Shown here in pieces: positions 42,848-50,722 of a stretch of DNA of 64,000 bases. Positions within the stretch are counted from its first letter, which is position 1. Each line of letters starts with the position of its first letter. Below the pieces are notes generated by a model. That model was given only the letters and a program-made list of their open reading frames with translations. It did no database searches and was not told where the DNA came from. Source of the stretch: Streptomyces antibioticus (GTDB taxonomy: Bacteria > Actinomycetota > Actinomycetes > Streptomycetales > Streptomycetaceae); the NCBI RefSeq assembly GCF_002019855.1, contig NZ_CM007717.1:4612657-4676656 (forward strand), read 5' to 3'. The position numbers were made by a program, and so were the translations under genes.

Positions 42848-43735
42848 ATGCCGGACGACGTCGTCGCTGCCCGGGCCGCCGCCGAGGAGGAGTCGGCCTT
42901 CTCGCACCCGCCGGTCGACCCCGACGCCACCGCCCCGTACGGCGACCACCCCGACCAGGTGATCGACTTCTACGCCCCGAAGACCGAGGCCGGTCCGGGC
43001 GGTGCCGCGCCGCTCGTCGTCGTCCTGCACGGCGGGGCGTGGCGCGCGCCGTACGACCGTCGGCACGTCAGCCCGTTCGCGGACTTCCTCGCCCGGCGCG
43101 GGTTCGCCGTGGCCAGCGTGGAGTACCGGCGCGGGCCGGCCGACGCCGCACCCGCCGTTGCCGCATCCGCCGTCGCCGGGCGCTGGCCGGACACCTTCGA
43201 CGATGTCGCCGCCGCCCTCGACGCGGTTCCGGCGCTGGTGGCGAAGGTCCTGCCCCAGGCCGACGCCCGGCGCGTGGTCCTCACCGGGCATTCGGCGGGC
43301 GGCCACCTCGCCCTGTGGGCGGCGGCCCGGCATGTGCTGCCGCCCGGTGCGCCCTGGCGGGCCGACGGCCCCGTCCCCCTGCGGGGCGTGGTCGCCCTCG
43401 CCCCGATCGCGGACTTCGCGGTCGCGGAGAAGCTGGACGTCTGCGGCGGCGCGGTCCGCCAACTCCTGGGCGGCGAGCAGCACTTCGAGGAGCGGCGGCC
43501 GTACGCCGACCCCGCGCTCCTGCTGCCGACCGGCATCGCCACGACCCTGGTCCAGGGACGCACGGACCTCGTCGTACCGCAGGCGGTCGCCGAGGCGTAC
43601 GCGGACGCGGCGGCGAAGGCGGGCGAGGTGGTCGGTCTGACCCTGCTGGAGGACGTCGGCCACTTCCCGCTGATCGACCCGGCGGCGGACGCGTGCGCGG
43701 TGGTGGCGGAGGAGATCGCGCAGTTGGCTTGGTGA
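42848..43735 (+). CDS. Alpha/beta hydrolase, probable N-formylkynurenine formamidase
   Basis: 295 residues. The oxyanion motif VLHGGAWRAPYD (about 61) and nucleophile elbow TGHSAGGHLALWAAA (Ser about 150) are as in bacterial/eukaryotic hormone-sensitive-lipase-like arylformamidases. Late Asp in DLVVPQ and catalytic His in EDVGHFPLIDP follow. Its place directly after tryptophan dioxygenase and kynureninase supplies the otherwise missing formamidase step; the reaction is inferred from position and fold. A 210-bp gap with a hairpin separates it from kynU, so it may have its own promoter. Confidence 0.82.
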   Translation: MPDDVVAARAAAEEESAFSHPPVDPDATAPYGDHPDQVIDFYAPKTEAGPGGAAPLVVVLHGGAWRAPYDRRHVSPFADFLARRGFAVASVEYRRGPADAAPAVAASAVAGRWPDTFDDVAAALDAVPALVAKVLPQADARRVVLTGHSAGGHLALWAAARHVLPPGAPWRADGPVPLRGVVALAPIADFAVAEKLDVCGGAVRQLLGGEQHFEERRPYADPALLLPTGIATTLVQGRTDLVVPQAVAEAYADAAAKAGEVVGLTLLEDVGHFPLIDPAADACAVVAEEIAQLAW

Positions 43736-43791
43736 GGGTGGGGGCGGGGGTCGGGGTGAGGGTCGGGGTGGGGGCGAGGGTGTCCCGGTGG
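43736..43791 (+). repeat. G-rich simple repeat, quadruplex-forming candidate
   Basis: Starting at the stop codon of the hydrolase gene, about nine runs of 3-5 G are separated by T, TC, TGA, C or CGA (GGGTGGGGGCGGGGGTCGGGG and on). At least two four-run quadruplexes could form on the plus strand. It lies in the 209-bp gap before the hydrolase/acyltransferase/two-component operon. Confidence 0.7.
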
Positions 43792-43820
43792 CGTCGGTGT
43801 CCGAGGGGCCCCCGTCGTAC

Positions 43821-43842
43821 CCGTAGTACCTGAGAGCTACGG
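43821..43842. promoter_or_regulatory. Inverted repeat CCGTAG-N10-CTACGG, candidate response-regulator site
   Basis: Perfect 6-base arms enclose TACCTGAGAG. The left arm is part of CCCGTAGTACCTGAG (43820-43834), nearly identical to a motif at 48525-48539 before the second two-component pair. Spacing and place, about 100 bp upstream of the operon, fit a NarL/LuxR-type autoregulatory site. Confidence 0.5.
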
Positions 43843-43944
43843 CGGAGAACGGCTCCCCGGTGGGACGCGGGTGACGGCTGATGATCCGTAACTTCCCAGT
43901 CAGGCAGGCCCGATGAGCGGGCCGACCGGCGGGGGAGGGGCGGG

Positions 43945-45018
43945 ATGGCAGCGGTCGAAGGACGTGCCGAGGGAGGAACGGCTCGCGGGCGGGGCGGGTT
44001 CCGAGGAGCGGATCACGGACGTGCCGGGTTCCGAGGAACGGCTCGCGGACGGGGCGGGTTCCGCTGGAGCCGTTGGGTACGGCTGCTGCTCGCCGGGCTC
44101 GTCACCGCCGCCGTGGTCGTCCCGCTCACCGCAGCGGTCCGCCCCCGCATCCCCGCCCCGGCACCCGCCAGCCTCGGCCCCCTGACGGCGGGCACGCTGG
44201 AGGAGGCGTACACCGCCAACCGGGCCAACGCCGCACTGGCCGCGCGGATGGCCGAGGCGCACGGCGACCGGCATCGCGCCGCGTCCGACCGGACCCTGGC
44301 CTCCCCCTCCCGCAAGCTGCTCGCCTTCGACGGCAGAGGCGCGGGCCGCGCCGTGGAGGTGTTCGGCGACCTCGCGCACGCGGACCGCACGGCCGTCCTC
44401 GTCCCCGGCTCGGACACCTCGCTGGACACCTACGAGCGCTTCCACCGGGCCGCCGCAGCCATGCACAGACAGCTCGCCCGGGAGGCTCCGCCCGGCACCC
44501 GGACCGCCGTGGTGGCCTGGCTCGGCTACACCACACCGGGCACGGTCAGCACCACGGCGATCACCCCGGACCGCGCCGCCGAAGCCGCCCCGGCACTACG
44601 GGCGTTCGTGCGTGAACTGCGGTCCGTCAGCGGGCCGAAGGCCCAGGTCACCCTCCTGTGCCACTCGTACGGCACGGTCGTGTGCGGCCGTGCCGCGCCC
44701 CGGCTCGAGGTGTCCGACATCGTCCTGCTGGGCAGCCCGGGCACGGGCGTGGACTCGGCGGCGGACCTGCGCACCGACGCGCGGATCTGGGCCGCGATCG
44801 GAGGCGGCGACTGGGTGGAGAACGTCCCGCACGTCAGCGCCGGCCTGTTCGGCACGACCGTCGGCTTCGGCACCGACCCGGTGTCCCCGTCCTTCGGTGC
44901 CCGGGTCTTCGCCGCCGGACCCGGCGGGCACAGCGACTACTTCGCTCCGGGCTCGGTCTGTCTGGCCAACCTCGCCCGGATCGTCCTCGGCGAGACCGCG
45001 GAGGTGACCGGTGCGTGA
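43945..45018 (+). CDS. Alpha/beta hydrolase (DUF1023 family), possible frameshift near the N-terminus
   Basis: 357 residues as an unbroken frame from ATG 43945. One helix (WVRLLLAGLVTAAVVVPLTA, about 43-62) anchors it. The extracytoplasmic part has the DUF1023 nucleophile elbow LLCHSYGTVVCGR (about 238) with LLGSPGTGVD after it and a late HSDYF His. The first ~40 residues (GTARGRGGFRGADHGRAGFR) have poor third-position G/C. Over the same bases the frame from ATG 43913 has strong bias and reads as three SEERLADGAG-type repeats, so the real N-terminus may be there, joined by a -1 shift near 44055. First gene of an operon with acyltransferase and kinase genes. Confidence 0.72.
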   Translation: MAAVEGRAEGGTARGRGGFRGADHGRAGFRGTARGRGGFRWSRWVRLLLAGLVTAAVVVPLTAAVRPRIPAPAPASLGPLTAGTLEEAYTANRANAALAARMAEAHGDRHRAASDRTLASPSRKLLAFDGRGAGRAVEVFGDLAHADRTAVLVPGSDTSLDTYERFHRAAAAMHRQLAREAPPGTRTAVVAWLGYTTPGTVSTTAITPDRAAEAAPALRAFVRELRSVSGPKAQVTLLCHSYGTVVCGRAAPRLEVSDIVLLGSPGTGVDSAADLRTDARIWAAIGGGDWVENVPHVSAGLFGTTVGFGTDPVSPSFGARVFAAGPGGHSDYFAPGSVCLANLARIVLGETAEVTGA

Positions 45019-46267
45019 GCCGACGACGATCAGGCGGGCGGCCGTCCGGATCGACGCCGCCACCCCGCCCGGGCGGGACCGTGCGGTGGACGCCCTGCGG
45101 GCCCTGGCGATCGGCGGGGTCGTCCTGGGCCACTGGCTGGTGACGGCGCTCGTCGCGGACGGCGGCGCGCTGCGTGCCGCGAGCCCGCTCGGGCACATGC
45201 CCTGGCTGGCCCCGGTGTCATGGGTGTTCCAGACGCTGGCGGTGTTCTTCATGGTGGGCGGCCATGTGGCGACCCGCGGTCTTGCCTCGGCCCACACCCG
45301 CGCGGGCGTTCACGGCCGGATCCACGCCGGTGTCCACCGCACCTGGCTGGCGGCCCGGTTGAAGCGTCTGTTCAGGCCGGTCCTCGCGGTCCTCGCGGTG
45401 TGGTCGGTCGCCGCGGCCGGGCTGCTGCTCGGCGGCGCGTCGTTCGTCACCGTGCACACCGTCGTCAAACTGGCGCTGTCCCCGATGTGGTTCCTGCTGG
45501 TGTTCGCGGTGCTGACGGCGGCGACGCCGTTGCTGGCCCGGCTCAGTCCGCTGTGGCCGCTGGCCGTCGTCCTCCATGTCGACCTGGTGCGGTTCGGTCT
45601 GGGCGGTCCCGCCTGGCTCGGCTGGGTGAACGTCCTCGCGGGCTGGCTGGTGCCGTACACCCTGGGCGCCGCCTGGGCCCGGGGTGAGCTGGAGCGGCCG
45701 CGCGCGGCCTGGACCCTGCTGCTCGGCGGTGCGGTGACGACGGCGGTCCTGGTCGGTTTCGCCGGCTATCCGGCGTCGATGGTCGGCGTGCCCGGCGCGG
45801 CCGTCTCCAACCTCGACCCGCCGACGCTGGCCGCCGTCACCTTCGGTCTCGCCCAGTGCGGACTGGCGCTGCTGCTGCGCGACCGGCTGCGCCGCGTGAT
45901 GCGCCGTCCCCTGGCCTGGGCGGCCGTGGCGCTGGTGAACCTCTCCGCGATGACGGTGTTCCTCTGGCACCAGACGGCTCTGATGGCCACCACCGCCCTG
46001 GGCCTCCTCGTCGGCAGACTGCCCGGCCTGCACACGGTCCCCGACGGACCGGCCTGGGCCGCGCTCCGGCTGCTGTGGCTGCCGGTGTTCGCGCTGGTGC
46101 TAGGGGTTTGCCGGGCGGCGTTCCACGGCTTCGAGAGCGGCGGAGGGCGGCGCACCCGGCGTGATCGGCACGGCCGGAGCGGCGCGGACCGTCGTGACCG
46201 GTCGCGGGTCGTACTGACCGGCGGGCGGCGGGAATTGGTGGACGCGCGGAGGGCACGGCGTGACTAG
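45011..46267 (+). CDS. Acyltransferase 3 family membrane protein
   Basis: 418 residues, GTG start after a strong GGAGGTGA, overlapping the hydrolase stop by 8 bp. Acyltransferase 3 opening DRAVDALRALAIGGVVLGHW, then VSWVFQTLAVFFMVGGHVAT and about ten helices. LSPMWFLLVFAVLTAATPLL and late LSAMTVFLWHQTALMATTAL are typical. Members O-acylate sugars or other exported molecules. With the adjacent extracytoplasmic hydrolase it may act on an envelope glycan or lipid; the substrate is unknown. C-terminal tail Arg-rich. Confidence 0.87.
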   Translation: MREPTTIRRAAVRIDAATPPGRDRAVDALRALAIGGVVLGHWLVTALVADGGALRAASPLGHMPWLAPVSWVFQTLAVFFMVGGHVATRGLASAHTRAGVHGRIHAGVHRTWLAARLKRLFRPVLAVLAVWSVAAAGLLLGGASFVTVHTVVKLALSPMWFLLVFAVLTAATPLLARLSPLWPLAVVLHVDLVRFGLGGPAWLGWVNVLAGWLVPYTLGAAWARGELERPRAAWTLLLGGAVTTAVLVGFAGYPASMVGVPGAAVSNLDPPTLAAVTFGLAQCGLALLLRDRLRRVMRRPLAWAAVALVNLSAMTVFLWHQTALMATTALGLLVGRLPGLHTVPDGPAWAALRLLWLPVFALVLGVCRAAFHGFESGGGRRTRRDRHGRSGADRRDRSRVVLTGGRRELVDARRARRD

Positions 46268-47807
46268 GGTGAGGCGGACGAACGGGGTGGAGAGAGTGCT
46301 GACCAGGGTGCAGAGCTGGATGATCCGGGCCCTGCGGATCCTGCGTGACGACCTGTGGACGGCCAAGGCCGACCCCCTCCCGCCGTCCGTCTGGCTGAGG
46401 TGGCTGCCGCACGGCCTGGTCTGTCTGGTCGCGCTCGGTACGACGATCGCCAACCTCGACCAGTTGGCGGACCGCTACCGGCTCGGGCCGCAGTTCGGCA
46501 CGTTGTGCGCGCTCGCGCAGGGCGGTGCGGTGGTGCTGGCGCTGTGGCGTCCGGTGCCTGCCTGGTGGCTGTCGCTCACGGTGTGGGCGCTGACCGCCCT
46601 GGGGGCCCGCGGGGAGCTGCTCGCCGATCTCCCCTCCCTCGGCGGCGGGCTCCTGGACCCGCCGCGGCCGGCCGGGCATCCGGAGCTGCCGGGCTGGCCG
46701 TGGGGCCCGCCCGGCATGGTCGCGCACTGCGTGGTGCTGCTGCTGCTCGCCCTGCGGGTGCGCACCAGGGTGGCGGTGGAGGCACTGGTGCTGACCGCGC
46801 TGCTCACGTACCTGATCCAGGGGGGAATCGGCGGCGCGAACCACACGCCGACCGGTGTGCTGGCGGTGGCGCTGTTCGCGGTCGTGGTCCTCATAGGCGC
46901 CGCCCTGCGCGGCCGTCGGGAGGCCCGTCACGAACTGGTGGAACAGGCCGGCATCACCGCCGAGGAGCGGGCCCGGCGGACCCTGCTGGAGGAACGCAAC
47001 CGCATCGCACGGGAGTTGCACGACGTGGTCGCGCACCACATGTCGGTGATCTCCATCCAGGCCCAGGTCGCCCCCCACCTCGTGGAGAACCCGTCGGAGG
47101 AGCTGAAGGAAAACCTCGCCGGCATCCGGCAGAACGCCCTGGAGGCCCTCGCCGAACTGCGCCGGGTGCTCGGCGTGCTGCGGTCCGAGAACCCCGAGGA
47201 CCCCTACGGTCTCGGCGCGGCCGGCACCGGTGCCGCGCCGGACACCCCGCAGCCCACCCTCGACCGGCTCGACGCCCTGCTCGACAACACCCGGGCCGCC
47301 GGGCTCGACGTCACCTCCGTCGTCGCGGGCGAGGCGGCGGCGTACCCGCCGGGCGTGCAGCTCTCGGCGTACCGGATCGTGCAGGAGGCGCTGAGCAACG
47401 CGCTGCGGCACGCGCCGGGTTCGGCGGTGCGTGTCACGGTCAGCCACATGGCCGACGGGCTGTATCTGGAGATACTCAACTCCCGCCCCGAGGCCCCGGT
47501 GCGGCCCTCCCCGGGCGCCGGGCACGGTCTGCTCGGCATGCGGGAGCGGGCCGTGATGCTAGGCGGGCATGTGATGGCCCATCCGACGCTGCACGGCGGG
47601 TTCATCGTCTCGGCGTTCCTCCCGAAGGACGGCGTCAAGCCGCCGGTCCGGGACCTGGACCCACCGCCCGGCCTGGAGCTGATCTTCCCGGACGACGACC
47701 CGCCCCCGACAGCAGACGGCGACCCGCCCTCGACAGCAGACGGCGACTCGTCCCCGACCGCAGACGTGAAACCCCCGGCAGGAGAAGCAGGAGACCAGCG
47801 ACGATGA
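46260..47807 (+). CDS. NarL-type sensor histidine kinase (HisKA_3), system 1
   Basis: 515 residues from a GTG overlapping the acyltransferase stop; a GTG at 46296 preceded by GGTGGAGAGA is an alternative. Four to five N-terminal helices form a membrane sensor with short loops. The dimerisation/phosphoacceptor helix reads NRIARELHDVVAHHMSVISI (His about 255), and the ATPase has YRIVQEALSNALRHAPGSAV and SPGAGHGLLGMRERAVMLGG. The tail carries three PTADGD-like repeats. Phosphorylates the regulator coded next, with which it overlaps (ATGA). The signal is not known. Confidence 0.93.
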   Translation: MTRVRRTNGVERVLTRVQSWMIRALRILRDDLWTAKADPLPPSVWLRWLPHGLVCLVALGTTIANLDQLADRYRLGPQFGTLCALAQGGAVVLALWRPVPAWWLSLTVWALTALGARGELLADLPSLGGGLLDPPRPAGHPELPGWPWGPPGMVAHCVVLLLLALRVRTRVAVEALVLTALLTYLIQGGIGGANHTPTGVLAVALFAVVVLIGAALRGRREARHELVEQAGITAEERARRTLLEERNRIARELHDVVAHHMSVISIQAQVAPHLVENPSEELKENLAGIRQNALEALAELRRVLGVLRSENPEDPYGLGAAGTGAAPDTPQPTLDRLDALLDNTRAAGLDVTSVVAGEAAAYPPGVQLSAYRIVQEALSNALRHAPGSAVRVTVSHMADGLYLEILNSRPEAPVRPSPGAGHGLLGMRERAVMLGGHVMAHPTLHGGFIVSAFLPKDGVKPPVRDLDPPPGLELIFPDDDPPPTADGDPPSTADGDSSPTADVKPPAGEAGDQRR

Positions 47808-48481
47808 CCAGCGGTGCCACCATCCGTGTACTGATCGCCGACGACCAGCAGATGGTCCGGCAGGGCTTCACCGTGCTGCTCGACGCCCATCCGGGCATCG
47901 AGGTGATCGGGCAGGCGGTGGACGGGGTGGACGCGGTCGCCCGGGCCGCCGAACTCTCCCCGGACGTCGTCCTGATGGACATCCGGATGCCCGAGATGGG
48001 CGGCATCGAGGCGACCCGGATCATCACCGCCGCCCACCCCGGCACGAGAGTGCTGGTGCTCACCACCTTCGACCTCGACGAGTACGTGTACGAGGCGCTG
48101 CGCGCCGGGGCGTCCGGGTTTCTGCTCAAGGACGCCTCCGCGGACCAGCTCGCCGAGGCGGTCCGGGTGGTGGCGGCCGGCGACGCGCTGCTCGCGCCCG
48201 GCGTCACCCGCAAGCTGATCGCGGAGTTCTCCCGGCTGAACGGCACCCCGAGGGCGCCCCTGAAGGAGCGCGTCGGGGATCTCACTGAACGCGAGACGGA
48301 GGTGCTCACCCTGATCGCGCAGGGCCTGTCCAACGCGGAGATCGCCCGGCACCTCTTCGTCGCCGAGCAGACCGTCAAGACGCACGTGGGCCGGATCCTG
48401 GTGAAGCTGGGCCTGCGGGACCGTACGCAGGCGGCGATGTTCGCGTACGAATCGGGGCTGGTGAGACCCTCGGGACACTGA
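47804..48481 (+). CDS. NarL/FixJ-type response regulator, system 1
   Basis: 225 residues. The receiver domain IRVLIADDQQMVRQGFTVLL has phosphoacceptor Asp in VVLMDIRMPEMGG (about 59) and Lys in GFLLKDASADQL. The LuxR-type helix-turn-helix LTERETEVLTLIAQGLSNAE with VKTHVGRILVKLGLRDR is at about 158-212. Coupled to its kinase. Very like the regulator of system 2, 2 kb downstream. The candidate site at 43821 may be its own operator. Confidence 0.95.
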   Translation: MTSGATIRVLIADDQQMVRQGFTVLLDAHPGIEVIGQAVDGVDAVARAAELSPDVVLMDIRMPEMGGIEATRIITAAHPGTRVLVLTTFDLDEYVYEALRAGASGFLLKDASADQLAEAVRVVAAGDALLAPGVTRKLIAEFSRLNGTPRAPLKERVGDLTERETEVLTLIAQGLSNAEIARHLFVAEQTVKTHVGRILVKLGLRDRTQAAMFAYESGLVRPSGH

Positions 48482-48524
48482 GCGGGCCGCATGCCGCGGC
48501 GCTCTTGAGGGGCCTCCCGTCAGC

Positions 48525-48539
48525 CCCGTAGTACTTGAG
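48525..48539. promoter_or_regulatory. CCCGTAGTACTTGAG motif before system 2
   Basis: Differs by one base from CCCGTAGTACCTGAG before system 1, at 82 bp upstream of the kinase start. The second arm of the dyad is not conserved here. A -10-like TACCGT (48594-48599) follows closer to the gene. Confidence 0.45.
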
Positions 48540-48606
48540 GCGGACGCCCTGGAACCCCTCTTGCTGGTGACGACCGCGGTACCCTCCTCCGCCTACCGTT
48601 TTCACC

Positions 48607-49956
48607 GTGACCGAGACGACGCAGACGCACATGACGCCACAGGACGACCCGCACGGCGCCTATCAGCCGAGGAGCCCGGAGATCCGGGCGGCCATGGACG
48701 CCCTGCGCGGCATGCGGCAGGACCTCTTCCTCGACGCCTTCGCCTACCGCCCGCTGCCCCGCAGGGAGCCCAAGGGCCCGGTCAGCGGCCGGCTCAAGGG
48801 CCGCAAGCGGGAGTACGCCACCTGGTCGCGGCACGCTCTGGTGGTGGCGGGCGCGCTGCTGACGATGATGGTCGCCTGGGGGGCCGGTGGGGGCACCGGT
48901 TTCTCCACGGTGATCGGTCTGCTCGCGGTGGCGCCGGTGCTGCTGACGCTGGTGCGGCCGGTCGGCGCGTTCTGGCTGTCGCTGGTCTCGACCGTGGTCG
49001 TCGGCGCCGTCGGCAGCTCGTCCGGCGACTACCCCTGGCCGCCGCCGAGCTTCGTCTCGCACCTGCTGGTGCTCACGGTCGTCGCGATACGCACCCGGCC
49101 GCGCACGGCGGCCTGGATGTGGGTGCTGACCGCGTTCTACGGTTTCGTCGCCGAGACGGCGTTCCAGAGCTACTACGGGTCGAACGCCGCGCCGATGCTG
49201 GTGCTCTCCGCGATCCTCCTGCTGGCGGTCACCGTGTGGCACATCCGCCGGCAGGCCGAGGAGGACGTGTCGGCCCAGCAGACGGTGACCGCGGTGGAGC
49301 GTTCCCGGCGCACGCTGCTGGAGGAGCGCACCACCATCGCCCGTGAGCTGCACGACGTGGTCGCGCACCACATGTCGGTGGTCGCCATCCAGGCCGAGGC
49401 CGCCCCCTACCGGGTGGAGAACCCGCCGGAGGAGCTGGAGCGGGCGTTCGCCATCATCCGGGAGAACGCGGTGGCGGCCCTCACCGAACTGCGCCGGGTC
49501 CTGGGCGTGGTCCGCGCCGAGGACTACGAGGCGCCGGACACCCCGCAGCCCACCCTGGCCGACCTGGAGGGCCTGCTGTCCAACGTCCGGGAGACGGGCC
49601 TGGCCGTGGAGAAGACGGTCACCGGGGCGGTCCGCGAGCTTCCCCAGGGTGTGGAGCTGTCGGCGTACCGGATCGTGCAGGAGGCGCTGAGCAACAGCCT
49701 GCGGCACGCGCCCGGCGCGGGCGCCCGGGTCGAGATCGGCTATGTGCTCGGCGGGCTGGGGCTGCGGATAGTCAACGACCCGCCGCCCAACCCGTCCCTG
49801 GTCAAGCCGTCGCCCGGCGCGGGGCACGGCATCACGGGGATGCGCGAGCGGGTCACCATGCTGAACGGCGAGATGACGGCGGAGCCGACCCCGGCGGGCG
49901 GTTACGAGGTGACGGTGTTCCTGCCGGTGCCTCCCGTGAGCGAGGGTGCGGCATGA
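48607..49956 (+). CDS. NarL-type sensor histidine kinase (HisKA_3), system 2
   Basis: 449 residues from a GTG seven bases after TACCGT, with no Shine-Dalgarno, so likely leaderless. Polar N-terminus (about 1-75), then four or more helices. Phosphoacceptor ERTTIARELHDVVAHHMSVV (His about 249), ATPase YRIVQEALSNSLRHAPGAGA and SPGAGHGITGMRERVTMLNG. A clear paralogue of the system 1 kinase, including the linker DTPQPTL. Overlaps its regulator gene by 4 bp. Confidence 0.94.
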   Translation: MTETTQTHMTPQDDPHGAYQPRSPEIRAAMDALRGMRQDLFLDAFAYRPLPRREPKGPVSGRLKGRKREYATWSRHALVVAGALLTMMVAWGAGGGTGFSTVIGLLAVAPVLLTLVRPVGAFWLSLVSTVVVGAVGSSSGDYPWPPPSFVSHLLVLTVVAIRTRPRTAAWMWVLTAFYGFVAETAFQSYYGSNAAPMLVLSAILLLAVTVWHIRRQAEEDVSAQQTVTAVERSRRTLLEERTTIARELHDVVAHHMSVVAIQAEAAPYRVENPPEELERAFAIIRENAVAALTELRRVLGVVRAEDYEAPDTPQPTLADLEGLLSNVRETGLAVEKTVTGAVRELPQGVELSAYRIVQEALSNSLRHAPGAGARVEIGYVLGGLGLRIVNDPPPNPSLVKPSPGAGHGITGMRERVTMLNGEMTAEPTPAGGYEVTVFLPVPPVSEGAA

Positions 49957-50615
49957 CGATCCGGGTACTGATCGCGGACGACCAGATGATGGTGCGCGAG
50001 GGCTTCTCCGTCCTGCTGAACGCGATGCCGGACATCGAGGTCGTCGGCGAGGCGGTCAACGGCCGTGAGGCGGTCGAGCGGGTCCGGGAACTCTCCCCGG
50101 ACGTGGTCCTGATGGACATCCGGATGCCGGAGCTGAACGGCATCGAGGCGACCCGGGAGATCGTGGCGGCGGACGGCGCGGCGAAGGTCCTGGTGCTGAC
50201 CACCTTCGACCTGGACGAGTACGTCTACCAGGCGCTGCGGGCGGGAGCCTCGGGTTTCCTGCTCAAGGACGCCTCGGCCCGGCAACTGGCGGACGGGGTG
50301 CGGGTGGTGGCGTCCGGCGAGGCGCTCCTCGCGCCCTCCGTCACCCGGCGTCTGATCACCGAGTTCTCCAAGCTCGCGGACGTCCCCCGGCTCGCCCCCG
50401 CCCAGGCGTCCTACGGCGACCTCACCGAGCGCGAGACGGAGGTGCTGGTCCTGATCGCCCACGGTCTGTCCAACGTCGAGATCGCGGGCCGGCTGGTGGT
50501 CGCGGAGTCCACCATCAAGACCCACGTCAGCCGGATCCTGGTGAAGCTGGGCCTGCGCGACCGCACCCAGGCAGCCGTCTTCGCCTACGAGGCCCGCCTG
50601 GTGACACCGGGCTAG
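49953..50615 (+). CDS. NarL/FixJ-type response regulator, system 2
   Basis: 220 residues. Receiver IRVLIADDQMMVREGFSVLL, Asp in VVLMDIRMPELNGIEA and Lys in GFLLKDASARQL. Helix-turn-helix LTERETEVLVLIAHGLSNVE and IKTHVSRILVKLGLRDR. Over two thirds identical by eye to the system 1 regulator, so the two pairs came from a duplication. The recognition helix differs (AESTIKTHV against AEQTVKTHV), so targets may overlap. Confidence 0.95.
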   Translation: MTIRVLIADDQMMVREGFSVLLNAMPDIEVVGEAVNGREAVERVRELSPDVVLMDIRMPELNGIEATREIVAADGAAKVLVLTTFDLDEYVYQALRAGASGFLLKDASARQLADGVRVVASGEALLAPSVTRRLITEFSKLADVPRLAPAQASYGDLTERETEVLVLIAHGLSNVEIAGRLVVAESTIKTHVSRILVKLGLRDRTQAAVFAYEARLVTPG

Positions 50616-50722
50616 GCCGGGTACCGGGCCAGTGCCGCCGCCCGGGACTCAGTGTGGCAGCGGGCGGTGCGGTGGGTGGGACCACCCTGGTCAGCGGGCC
50701 CCTGAGCGGCTAGCGTCCGTGC

